Below, one piece after another: positions 16,989 through 24,969 of a stretch of 64,000 bases of DNA. Numbering within the stretch: position 1 is the first letter of the stretch; the number at the start of each line of letters is the position of its first letter. The notes beneath the pieces are model-generated. The model saw only the letters and a list, made by a program, of their open reading frames with translations, was not told the origin of the DNA and did no database searches. The DNA lies in assembly GCF_020564355.1 (NCBI RefSeq), contig NZ_JAJCRR010000003.1, forward strand, positions 186,001-250,000, written 5' to 3'. Position numbers and translations under genes: made by a program. This DNA is from Lachnospira pectinoschiza (GTDB lineage Bacteria; Bacillota; Clostridia; Lachnospirales; Lachnospiraceae).

Positions 16989-18005
16989 ATGTCAATTTTA
17001 GTAACAGGTGGAGCAGGTTACATCGGAAGCCATACAGTTGTAGAATTACAGAACGCAGGATATGAGGTTGTTGTTGTGGATAACCTTGTCAATTCCAGCA
17101 GGGAAGCGTTAAAGAGAGTAGAAAAGATTACGGGAAAGCCGGTAACATTTTACGAAGCAGACATTAATGATAAAGAAGCACTGGAAAAGATTTTTGCACA
17201 GGAAAAAATTGAATCCTGCATTCATTTTGCCGGTTTAAAGGCAGTTGGTGAGTCAGTAGCCAAGCCTCTTGAATATTATATGAATAACATTTCAGGTTCA
17301 CTGGTGTTGTTTGATGTCATGAGAAATCACGGCGTAAAAAATATCATTTTCTCATCTTCAGCAACTGTATACGGCGATCCGGCATTTGTACCGATTACAG
17401 AAGAATGCCCGAAGGGACAGATTACCAATCCATACGGTCAGACAAAGGGCATGTTAGAGCAGATTTTAACGGATATCCAGAAGGCAGACCCGGAATGGAA
17501 TGTCATTTTACTGCGTTATTTCAACCCGATTGGTGCGCATGAGAGCGGAACAATCGGTGAAAATCCGAACGGTATTCCAAACAATCTGATGCCGTATATT
17601 ACACAGGTTGCTGTCGGCAAGTTAAAGTGCCTCGGTGTTTTTGGCAACGATTACGATACACCGGACGGAACAGGCGTAAGAGATTATATCCACGTTGTAG
17701 ACCTTGCCCTCGGACATGTTAAAGCAATTGAAAAATTACAGGAAAATCCGGGCTTAAAGATTTACAACCTCGGTACGGGACACGGTTATTCCGTACTGGA
17801 TATTGTCAAGAACTTTGAAGCCGCTTCCGGCGTGCATATTCCTTACGAAATCAAGCCGCGCCGTGCAGGTGATATTGCAACCTGCTACTGCGATGCAAGC
17901 AAGGCATATAAGGAAATGGGCTGGAAGGCAGAGCGTGATTTAAAGAAGATGTGTGCCGATTCATGGAACTGGCAGAAAAACAATCCAAACGGATACCAGG
18001 CATAG
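16989..18005 (+). CDS. galE: UDP-glucose 4-epimerase
   Basis: 338 residues, the usual GalE length. It starts with [13 protein letters not shown] (NAD-binding, glycines at 7-13) and has the SSSATVYGD stretch and the catalytic Y-x-x-x-K as YGQTK. It interconverts UDP-glucose and UDP-galactose, feeding both sugar catabolism and the glycan pathway of this region. GGAGG precedes the ATG. It lies between the surface-modification genes and glmM in one direction. Confidence 0.95.
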   Translation: MSILVTGGAGYIGSHTVVELQNAGYEVVVVDNLVNSSREALKRVEKITGKPVTFYEADINDKEALEKIFAQEKIESCIHFAGLKAVGESVAKPLEYYMNNISGSLVLFDVMRNHGVKNIIFSSSATVYGDPAFVPITEECPKGQITNPYGQTKGMLEQILTDIQKADPEWNVILLRYFNPIGAHESGTIGENPNGIPNNLMPYITQVAVGKLKCLGVFGNDYDTPDGTGVRDYIHVVDLALGHVKAIEKLQENPGLKIYNLGTGHGYSVLDIVKNFEAASGVHIPYEIKPRRAGDIATCYCDASKAYKEMGWKAERDLKKMCADSWNWQKNNPNGYQA

Positions 18006-18045
18006 TTAAAAAATCCTTAAAAATAAAGAATGGAGTGCAGTTAAA

Positions 18046-19401
18046 ATGGGTAAATATTTTGGCACAGACGGTTTCCGCGGGGAAGCCAATGTCAATCTTA
18101 CAGTAGAACATGCCTATAAAGTCGGCAGATTTTTAGGCTGGTATTATGGAAAGAACCACGAGGATGGAAAAGCAAAGGTTGTTATCGGAAAAGATACCAG
18201 AAGAAGCAGCTATATGTTTGAATATTCACTGGTTGCGGGACTTACGGCATCCGGTGCAGATGCTTATCTTTTACATGTAACAACGACACCGAGCGTATCA
18301 TATGTGGTGCGGACAGAAGATTTTGACTGCGGTATTATGATTTCCGCAAGCCACAACCCATTTTACGACAACGGCATTAAGCTGATTAATGACAAGGGCG
18401 AAAAAATGCGCGAAGATGTCATTGATGAGATTGAAAAGTATTTAGATGGCGATATGGTGGAGCTTCCTTTTGCGACAAAGGAAAAAATCGGCTGTACCGT
18501 GGATTATACGGCAGGCAGAAACCGCTACATGGGGTATCTGATGAGCCTTGCAATTTACTCCTTTAAGGGAACGCGTATCGGTCTGGATGCCGCAAACGGA
18601 AGTGCATGGACACTTGCCAAGGGCATTTTTGATGCGCTGGGCGCAAAGACATACGTGATTCATGCAGAACCGGACGGAACCAATATCAATAACAACTGCG
18701 GTTCTACGCATATTGAAAGCCTGCAGGAGCTGGTACTTAGGGAACACTTAGATGCCGGATTTGCATTTGATGGAGATGCAGACCGTTGTCTGTGTGTGGA
18801 TGAAAAGGGAAATGTGATTACAGGCGACCATATTTTATATATCTATGGCTGTTATATGAAAGAAAGAGGAAAGCTTGTCGATAATAAAGTCGTTACAACG
18901 GTCATGTCCAATTTCGGGCTGTACAAGGCTTTTGATGCAGTCGGCATCGACTATGAAAAGACCAAGGTCGGTGATAAGTATGTATATGAATGTATGTCAA
19001 AGAACGGCTATCGTCTGGGTGGTGAGCAGTCCGGTCATATCATTTTCAGCAAATATGCGACAACCGGTGACGGTATTATCACGGCATTGAAGATGATGGA
19101 AGTCATGCTGGCAAAGAAAAAGCCGTTAAGCCAGCTTGCCGAGCCGCTTGCAATTTATCCGCAGGTATTAAAAAATGTGCGTGTAACCGATAAGACACAG
19201 GCACAAAATGATGCCGATGTACGCGCAATGGTAGAGCGCGCAGCCAAGGAACTGGGCACAGACGGCAGAATCTTAGTCCGTGAAAGCGGAACAGAGCCGC
19301 TGGTGCGTGTCATGGTAGAAGCAGGTAATGTCGAAACCTGTGAAAAATACGTTGATGCAGTAATTGACGTTATCCGCAGCAAAGGGTATGTGATTGAATA
19401 G
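18046..19401 (+). CDS. glmM: Phosphoglucosamine mutase / phosphohexomutase
   Basis: 451 residues beginning KYFGTDGFRGEAN, with the phosphoserine loop ISASHNP (catalytic Ser102), the metal loop DGDADRC and the C-terminal phosphate-binding RESGTEP. These are the four landmarks of the alpha-D-phosphohexomutase family, and overall length and N-terminus point to GlmM, which converts glucosamine-6-P to glucosamine-1-P for peptidoglycan. In this sugar cluster a phosphomannomutase side role (man-6-P to man-1-P) is possible because no separate manB is seen. Confidence 0.88.
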   Translation: MGKYFGTDGFRGEANVNLTVEHAYKVGRFLGWYYGKNHEDGKAKVVIGKDTRRSSYMFEYSLVAGLTASGADAYLLHVTTTPSVSYVVRTEDFDCGIMISASHNPFYDNGIKLINDKGEKMREDVIDEIEKYLDGDMVELPFATKEKIGCTVDYTAGRNRYMGYLMSLAIYSFKGTRIGLDAANGSAWTLAKGIFDALGAKTYVIHAEPDGTNINNNCGSTHIESLQELVLREHLDAGFAFDGDADRCLCVDEKGNVITGDHILYIYGCYMKERGKLVDNKVVTTVMSNFGLYKAFDAVGIDYEKTKVGDKYVYECMSKNGYRLGGEQSGHIIFSKYATTGDGIITALKMMEVMLAKKKPLSQLAEPLAIYPQVLKNVRVTDKTQAQNDADVRAMVERAAKELGTDGRILVRESGTEPLVRVMVEAGNVETCEKYVDAVIDVIRSKGYVIE

Positions 19402-19432
19402 ACATTAACAGATAAAAAGAATAAAGCAGGAA

Positions 19433-19473
19433 ACTCCGCAATAAGATGTAACAAGTCTTATTGCGGAGTTTTT
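19433..19473 (+). terminator. Rho-independent terminator after glmM
   Basis: ACTCCGCAATAAGA (19433-19446) pairs perfectly with TCTTATTGCGGAGT (19456-19469), followed by TTTTG. It closes the glycan region. Confidence 0.9.
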
Positions 19474-19621
19474 GTATGAAAAATCACACTGATGTGCTGA
19501 TTTTTCATACGGTTGTTTGTTTCTGAGCGGAAACAAACAACCTTGATAGCAGATGAGAAATCGCCTGCGCGAATTTCTCATCGCTGCTTCGCGACAAAGT
19601 CGCTCAGAAATGGGGAATTGT
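19474..19621 (+). repeat. Multi-hairpin leader element, copy B (most complete)
   Basis: Four successive hairpins lie between the terminator and the next start codon. GTATGAAAAATCA (19474) pairs with 19498-19510. GGTTGTTTGTTTC (19511) pairs with 19530-19542 around the loop TGAGCG. GATGAGAAAT (19552) pairs with 19573-19582. GCGAC (19591) pairs with GTCGC (19599-19603). AGAAATGGGG then serves as ribosome site. Confidence 0.85.
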
Positions 19622-20104
19622 ATGAAGCAGAAAAGTAAAATATCCGGGAATGTTCCGGCAAGATGGCATGCGTTTTATGCTTGCGGGTTGTGTCTGCTTG
19701 TATCGGTGCTGATTGTGACAGGCGTGTTTGGGGCGGTGTCACTTAGCGGGTGCAGTATGATAAAAAAGGACAGCAGTAAGGTCATGGGGCTGGAATATAC
19801 CGTAGTGAAAGAGGAGGAAATCCCTGTGGAATTAAAAAAACTGATAGAAGCCAAAAAAGCGAACACATTGCGCATGACCTATGCCACAAAGGATGCAACG
19901 TATATCGTGGCAGGCTACGGCACACAGCCGACCAGCGGCTACAGTATCCGTGTCAATGATCTGTATCTGGGAACAAATGCGGTTTATGCAGATGTCGATT
20001 TATTAGGGCCGGAGGCAGGAGAGGATATAACGGAACTGCCAACCACGCCGTATATTGTGTTAAAAATTGAAAAGCGGGAGGAGTCGGTGGTGTTTTGTAT
20101 GTAA
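19622..20104 (+). CDS. PrcB-like domain membrane/lipoprotein
   Basis: 160 residues. An N-terminal hydrophobic segment (about 19-44) contains LSGC, a possible lipobox, though it lies deeper than usual. The C-terminal 90 residues match the PrcB C-terminal fold by pattern: YIVAGYGTQPTSGYSIRVNDL and PTTPYIVLKIEK. PrcB-type domains occur in secreted protease-linked proteins; the function in Clostridia is not established. The ATG at 19622 directly follows hairpin element B; upstream in-frame codons lie inside the element and are unlikely to be translated. Confidence 0.72.
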   Translation: MKQKSKISGNVPARWHAFYACGLCLLVSVLIVTGVFGAVSLSGCSMIKKDSSKVMGLEYTVVKEEEIPVELKKLIEAKKANTLRMTYATKDATYIVAGYGTQPTSGYSIRVNDLYLGTNAVYADVDLLGPEAGEDITELPTTPYIVLKIEKREESVVFCM

Positions 20105-20239
20105 TGAAAAAACAGCCATCAGCCTGATGCGGCAGCAGGATTGTATAAAAGCTGTTTAACGGTAATTAAAAAGTGCATAAAAGGGAACGGGCATACATAA
20201 AATAAAAATATAGAAAATAGTTGGGAAGGGAGATTTGAT

Positions 20240-21832
20240 TTGAGAATCGACAGAGAAGAAATTCATGAAAATAAAATTGTATGCAGTAACACCATGCAGA
20301 TTACACTGGATGATGATTTTAACGTCCCGGACAGCAAGGCAGACATTGAAACCATTGTAAAAGAACGTGGCAGTGTCCATATTGATACGGTCAAAGCGGT
20401 GGGCGACCGGGCAGAAGTCACAGGCGGAATGGATTTTGCGGTGCTGTATGCGGGCAGTGAAAGCGGTGAAAAATCCGTGCTTCCGGTTAAAATGACGGGG
20501 ACAATGAATATCGGGGAAGTTGTGAACTTATCAGGGGACTGCGAGAATACATATGTTTCCTGTCAGGCAAAATTAGAAGATATTACGGTGAAAATGATTC
20601 ACTCCAGAAAATTAAGCGTAAAGGCAATCATTTCACTGACCGTTGTATGTGAAGAAATTCACGATACGCCGATTGGCTGCGGACTTTTGGAAATGCAGGA
20701 CGAGGACAAATTACAGCTTAAAACGACCGATGTGGAGTATTCGCAGCTTGCCGTGACAATGCGGGATAACCTGCGTATCCGTGAAAGCTTTCTGATTCCT
20801 GCGGGAAAGCCGGAGGTAGCGGAACTGCTGTGGGAAGATGTCGATGTACGCAGCTTCACGACAAGGCTGACCGATGACGGCATGGAAATTGCGGGGGAAA
20901 TGAATGTATTTGTAATGTATTCGTCCACAGAAGAAAATAGCATGGCACAGTGGTATGAAACGACACAGAATTTCAGCGGGAAATTAGATGTCGCAGGCTG
21001 TACGCCGGATATGATCAGCTACGTCAAATACTATCCGGTCAATTCCAATGTTGAAGTAAAGCCGGATTATGACGGCGAAAATAAAGAGGTGCAGGTAGAA
21101 CTTGTGCTGGCGCTGGACGTCAAGGTATATGAAGAAAAGGAAAAGACCATTCTTACAGATGTCTATTCGCCGGTTAAAAATGTCATCAACACCACGCAGA
21201 CATCAGTCTTTCATAAGCTGTTGGTGCGTAACAATTCGCGCTGCCGTGCTTCGGACCGCATGAATACCGGGGAGTACACGAACATTTTGCAGATTTGCAA
21301 CTGTACCGGGGTGGCGCAGATTGACGACATTACCGTTGAAGAAGACGGTCTGCTGGTTGACGGTGCGATTATTGCAAATGTGTTTTATGTAACTGCCAAT
21401 GATGCGGCACCAATGGGCAGTATCCGTGCCGCCGTTCCGTTTTCCAATAAAATACAGGTAAAGTCTGACGAGGAGATTACTAATATGGAGTATGTCGTAA
21501 ATGCAGGAGTAGAGCAGTTAAGCGCTGCCATGACGGGCAGTAATGAAATGGAGATTAAGGGAAGCGTGGGACTTGATGCAATCTGTTTTGCGCCGTGTGA
21601 AACCGAGTCGGTCATGGAGTGTGAAGTAGAGGAGTATGAGGAAAATGAGTTCTTAAAATTCCCAAGTATCATCGGGTATATCGCAACTGGTGAGGAAACG
21701 CTCTGGGATATTGCAAAGAAATATCACACTACGGTTGATTCGATTAAAAACGGCAACCACGTTCTTGCAGACCGTGCCAGCGAGCGTGTCAAACGCGGGG
21801 ATAAGCTGCTGTTAGTAAAGGCGGCAAGGTAA
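20240..21832 (+). CDS. DUF3794 (SPOCS) repeat protein with C-terminal LysM domain
   Basis: 530 residues. Three DUF3794/SPOCS-like segments (about 30-120, 170-265 and 310-400) precede a C-terminal LysM domain (about 475-528; GEETLWDIAKKYHTTVDSIKNGN...GDKLLLV). This arrangement is typical of clostridial spore-associated proteins and resembles SipL, the spore coat morphogenesis protein, although SipL identity is not proven here. LysM binds peptidoglycan or interacts with coat scaffold proteins. The start is TTG with GGAAGGGAG upstream; no in-frame ATG is nearby. Confidence 0.85.
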   Translation: MRIDREEIHENKIVCSNTMQITLDDDFNVPDSKADIETIVKERGSVHIDTVKAVGDRAEVTGGMDFAVLYAGSESGEKSVLPVKMTGTMNIGEVVNLSGDCENTYVSCQAKLEDITVKMIHSRKLSVKAIISLTVVCEEIHDTPIGCGLLEMQDEDKLQLKTTDVEYSQLAVTMRDNLRIRESFLIPAGKPEVAELLWEDVDVRSFTTRLTDDGMEIAGEMNVFVMYSSTEENSMAQWYETTQNFSGKLDVAGCTPDMISYVKYYPVNSNVEVKPDYDGENKEVQVELVLALDVKVYEEKEKTILTDVYSPVKNVINTTQTSVFHKLLVRNNSRCRASDRMNTGEYTNILQICNCTGVAQIDDITVEEDGLLVDGAIIANVFYVTANDAAPMGSIRAAVPFSNKIQVKSDEEITNMEYVVNAGVEQLSAAMTGSNEMEIKGSVGLDAICFAPCETESVMECEVEEYEENEFLKFPSIIGYIATGEETLWDIAKKYHTTVDSIKNGNHVLADRASERVKRGDKLLLVKAAR

Positions 21833-21906
21833 CAGCAGGGGAATAAAGCAAGGTCATAAGTGAGATAATAAGCAGGGTAATAAGCAAAATAAAGGACAGG
21901 GCATAA

Positions 21907-21946
21907 ATCCGGGCAGAACGTTTTAGAGTAAGAAAACTGCCCGGAT
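21907..21946. terminator. Hairpin between convergent genes
   Basis: ATCCGGGCAG (21907-21916) pairs perfectly with CTGCCCGGAT (21937-21946), and the loop can extend the stem through TTTT/GAAAA. It lies between the SPOCS-LysM gene and the convergent kinase gene. T runs are poor on both sides, so terminator strength is uncertain. Confidence 0.55.
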
Positions 21947-21986
21947 AAAAGGTGTTAGTGTGAAAACGCAACATCAGAAATGATGA

Positions 21987-23468
21987 TTAGCACGGAAATA
22001 TGTATAAGTCGTCACGGAAGCGGATTTGTCCAAGCTCCCGCCTGCGGTAAGTCTGGATAATATAATGCTTTTTGGCGTCAAATATCAGTGAAATCTGCTT
22101 TGTATAGGAATACGTACCGGGCGCATATTCCGTAATAACCAGTGAGGCGCGGTATTTTTTCTTGAGTTTCCAGATATCCATAAGCCCGATGCCGCTTCCA
22201 CCGTTTCCGGCGTGTGTTGTGTGGGCTTTCAATCCGAAGTCCTGAAAAATTTCAGGTGAAAACGGCTGTCCGTTGTCGGAAATTTCAACAGACAGGTGAT
22301 TTCCCATTCGCCCAAGGTTGATAAGAATTTTTTTATCCGCTACATCGGACATTGCAATAAATGCATTTTCAATCAAATCTGCCAGCAAATGGGAAAAATC
22401 TTCTTCCGAAAGGGACTGCAGGGCAGTCGTTTTGATGTTTTCGGTAATGCGGAGGTTATAATCAATCTGTTCCTGTAAGGCGCGCTGATACATTAATTGA
22501 AGAACGGCATCAACAGCACAGATACCGGTAGAGGCAAGCGGCTGTCCGTTTGTCTGGTATTCGGTCAAGTTGAATTTACGTTCCTGTGACATTGTCTGTA
22601 AATGAGCGGCAAGGGCAAGTCCCTGTTCTTTAAGCTGCTGAGGGGATAATGTATTCTGGTTTTGCAGAAATGTATTTACGGCAAGTTCCATGGCAGGAAT
22701 GAGTTTGTTATCCCGGTGGATGATCTGTGCCAGCGCTTTATTATTTTCTAAAAGTCGGGAAATTTCCTGCTCTTTTTGGACAAGTTCATTTTTTAGTTTC
22801 TGCATTTCAAATTGCTGGAGCTTTCTGCGGTAATTCTTCGTTATAATAGCGCGCCACCATGAAATCAGGAGGAGGGCGCAGGGGAAGATGAGGAAAAGAG
22901 GAATGATAAACGGCAGGTAATTATTTTCAGTTGTATTAGAAATGCTTGCAGTAATATAACATATTAATATGAGCAGGCTGATGCAAGTACCGATATTGTT
23001 TAATTGAAGTTCATATAAAAATGGCATGCCCTTTTTCAGACGTTTAAATTGAAATGGAATATGTATTATAAAATACTGTAAAAATCCGTTCAATAATTTA
23101 ATCACTACAAGGTTATTGATATTAATATATGAATACATGAAAAAAACAAGCGTAGAGAAAACAAAACTGGAAATTGTAAAAGAAACCAGGCTCATTGCAA
23201 TAGAAATGATTGTGGCATTCAAAGATGTGGACCAGTCGGTTTTTGTAAATAGTGTAATAAAAATATAAAAAACGAATAATACTAAAAACATAGCAACAGG
23301 ATATATCATTGAATGTATAAAACACAGACCGCAAGCGATAATTAGTGCGGAAAGAGTAAATAAAATCCGGGAGCGCAAAAATAAATCATTCAGATTTAAA
23401 ATTTTACAATAACAGTAAAAGCAGCAAATTAATATAAAAAAGTGTGAAATAATAATAGCAGCGTACAT
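21987..23468 (-). CDS. GHKL-family sensor histidine kinase (AgrC-like)
   Basis: 493 residues. Six or seven N-terminal membrane helices (about 1-215) are followed by a coiled segment (about 225-270), an H-box IIHRDNKL, an N-box LADLIENAFIAM, and a G-box with GGSGIGLMDIWKL. This is the peptide-sensing GHKL kinase layout. ATG 23468 is chosen because AGGTGA lies six bases before it; an upstream in-frame start at 23519 has no ribosome site. Its partner is presumably the regulator at 23657-24445 on the same strand. Confidence 0.88.
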   Translation of the reverse strand: MYAAIIISHFFILICCFYCYCKILNLNDLFLRSRILFTLSALIIACGLCFIHSMIYPVAMFLVLFVFYIFITLFTKTDWSTSLNATIISIAMSLVSFTISSFVFSTLVFFMYSYININNLVVIKLLNGFLQYFIIHIPFQFKRLKKGMPFLYELQLNNIGTCISLLILICYITASISNTTENNYLPFIIPLFLIFPCALLLISWWRAIITKNYRRKLQQFEMQKLKNELVQKEQEISRLLENNKALAQIIHRDNKLIPAMELAVNTFLQNQNTLSPQQLKEQGLALAAHLQTMSQERKFNLTEYQTNGQPLASTGICAVDAVLQLMYQRALQEQIDYNLRITENIKTTALQSLSEEDFSHLLADLIENAFIAMSDVADKKILINLGRMGNHLSVEISDNGQPFSPEIFQDFGLKAHTTHAGNGGSGIGLMDIWKLKKKYRASLVITEYAPGTYSYTKQISLIFDAKKHYIIQTYRRRELGQIRFRDDLYIFPC

Positions 23469-23490
23469 AAAATCACCTATAGTTCCATAA

Positions 23491-23526
23491 AACAACAAAA
23501 AGCAACGAAAAAACAACAATAAAAAC
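23491..23526. promoter_or_regulatory. 10-bp phased direct repeats upstream of the kinase gene
   Basis: Three head-to-tail units of the form ARCAACRAAA (AACAACAAAA, AGCAACGAAA, AAACAACAAT) at 10-base steps. The same unit is repeated upstream of the response regulator gene at 24501-24546, suggesting a shared operator. Confidence 0.6.
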
Positions 23527-23588
23527 TAATTTTTTATTTCCGGCAGATGCTATAAGCTTAGCTTGAACATTAAAACCAGGAGGTAAAA

Positions 23589-23639
23589 ATGAGCAGTCTT
23601 TATTGGAAAATATGGGAACTTATTTTTAAAAATTATTAA
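23589..23639 (+). CDS. Possible 16-residue peptide between kinase and regulator genes
   Basis: ATG at 23589 opens a 16-codon frame, MSSLYWKIWELIFKNY, ending in TAA. It is preceded by a near-perfect AGGAGG at 23578-23583 with five bases spacing, and by a TATAAG -10-like hexamer at 23551-23556. It is aromatic-rich and amphipathic. Its place next to a GHKL kinase with membrane sensor suggests a signal peptide or precursor, but there is no family match I can name, and it could be a fortuitous frame. Confidence 0.4.
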   Translation: MSSLYWKIWELIFKNY

Positions 23640-23656
23640 TAAGTTGATACTTAAAT

Positions 23657-24445
23657 TTATAATTGGCTCTGTATCTTATTCGCATAATAAAATATGAATT
23701 CCATAATAGTCGGAACACCTTTTTGTGAATGAATTCTCGCGGTGTAGTAAGTCAGCAAATCATCAATATCGGAAGTCCGCCATGCACGGTTGATAGCATT
23801 CTGCATGGCACGTTCGATACTGGAATCTGTTTTTTTATATTTTTCACCCAGCACTCTAAAAATGCGGGTTTTCGGTTCGTTAATGGTGGCAAGGATTGCA
23901 TCGGTAAGATAGCGGTAACCAACAACTTTCGGGCTGATACCAATTAAATTCAACTCATGCTGGATTTTTTGAATCAGCCTTTTGTCTTTTGATTCAGACG
24001 GTTCAGTGGCTGTTATTTTAGAAGCTGTTTTGCCTTTCTCAGAAAAAATCACTTTTTTCATAATGCGCAGAAATTCCACAACATACTGTGCAGAATAATT
24101 TTCCTGATACTTTGCAAGAATAAAATCAGCACCTAACTGTCTTGCAGATTCATAGGTAATATTGCTTGAATTATTGGTGGTTACAAGGATATATGGGTGT
24201 TTGGAAAGTTCAAGCTGCTGAAGCTGTGCTAAGAAAAAAAGTCCGTCACCGCCGCCTTGATGCAGTTCAAGGTCTAATATAACGGCATCGGGAAGAAATT
24301 CCTTCATATACTCAATAGCAGTTGAAGCATTATTAGTAGATGCAACCAGTGTAACATCGTCTAACCGGCTGATATAATCGTTTATTTCCATGCATGAAGT
24401 GGCATCATCTTCCACTAAAAGAACACGAAGTGTATGCTCTGTCAT
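23657..24445 (-). CDS. Response regulator with Spo0A-type DNA-binding domain
   Basis: 262 residues. The receiver domain has acidic pocket E12/D13/D14 and phospho-acceptor Asp58 (VILDLELH). The C-terminal about 105 residues match the Spo0A effector domain: IQHELNLIGI...GYRYLTDAI, then SSIERAMQNAINRAW and KGVPTIMEFI. The start ATG 24445 has GAGGGGG upstream; an earlier TTG at 24475 is less likely. A full Spo0A would normally lie elsewhere, so this is probably a paralogue dedicated to the adjacent GHKL kinase. Confidence 0.88.
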   Translation of the reverse strand: MTEHTLRVLLVEDDATSCMEINDYISRLDDVTLVASTNNASTAIEYMKEFLPDAVILDLELHQGGGDGLFFLAQLQQLELSKHPYILVTTNNSSNITYESARQLGADFILAKYQENYSAQYVVEFLRIMKKVIFSEKGKTASKITATEPSESKDKRLIQKIQHELNLIGISPKVVGYRYLTDAILATINEPKTRIFRVLGEKYKKTDSSIERAMQNAINRAWRTSDIDDLLTYYTARIHSQKGVPTIMEFIFYYANKIQSQL

Positions 24446-24486
24446 CTGTAATTGTCCCCCTCGTTTATAACTCAATATTTAATATA

Positions 24487-24546
24487 ATTATAGTATATAA
24501 ACCAACGAAAAGCAACAAAAACCAACGAAAAATCACCAACGAAAAC
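24487..24546 (-). promoter_or_regulatory. Promoter and repeat operator of the response regulator
   Basis: On the minus strand a TATAAT sits at 24492-24487. Directly upstream of it (24501-24546) are ACCAACGAAA, AGCAACAAAA, ACCAACGAAA and, after four bases, ACCAACGAAA. The reverse strand reads TTTCGTTGGT; TTCG is shared with the Spo0A box TGTCGAA read in reverse complement, which fits an autoregulatory site. Confidence 0.6.
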
Positions 24547-24662
24547 AAATGGAAACAGAAAGAGGAAATGGGTATAGTATAGACATAAGATAGGTAGAGG
24601 GGGAAGCTGTATATGCAGTTTTCTCGTTGCCGTTTGTGATGGATTGTTTAGAAAGGATTGTT

Positions 24663-24845
24663 ATGGAAAATAAAATTAGTTTAGCACGGACGATTAGTAT
24701 AATAGGCACATTAATATTGTGTATCGCTTTAGTAGGTAATTCATTTGAAGTGTTATCTGTAACAGCATTTCGTATAATAATAGCATTTGGAATTCTGATA
24801 CAGATTATATCATTGATTTGCAGCGTAAAGAAAAGAGAATTTTAA
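24663..24845 (+). CDS. Small two-helix membrane protein
   Basis: 60 residues, almost entirely two hydrophobic helices (about 8-24 and 31-53) with a short charged tail KKREF. AAAGGA lies six bases before the ATG. Family unknown. It opens the AT-rich island of small membrane proteins that runs to about 28.6 kb. Confidence 0.55.
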   Translation: MENKISLARTISIIGTLILCIALVGNSFEVLSVTAFRIIIAFGILIQIISLICSVKKREF

Positions 24846-24846
24846 G

Positions 24847-24934
24847 TTTTTTTGGTTCTAATCAGGCCAAAATTATTACAGATGAGCAGAGTGTATTAAG
24901 ATATGTGCTGGATAAGATTGATTTGATTGATTAG
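24847..24934 (+). pseudogene. Short open fragment without start, possible gene remnant
   Basis: A 28-codon frame after the preceding stop reads FFGSNQAKIITDEQSVLRYV and continues to DLID with a TAG. It has no start codon or ribosome site and looks like the C-terminal tail of a lost gene. Assignment is not possible. Confidence 0.3.
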
Positions 24935-24969
24935 GAAATAAGGCATGTTAAGAGGCAAAAAGGTTTGGT

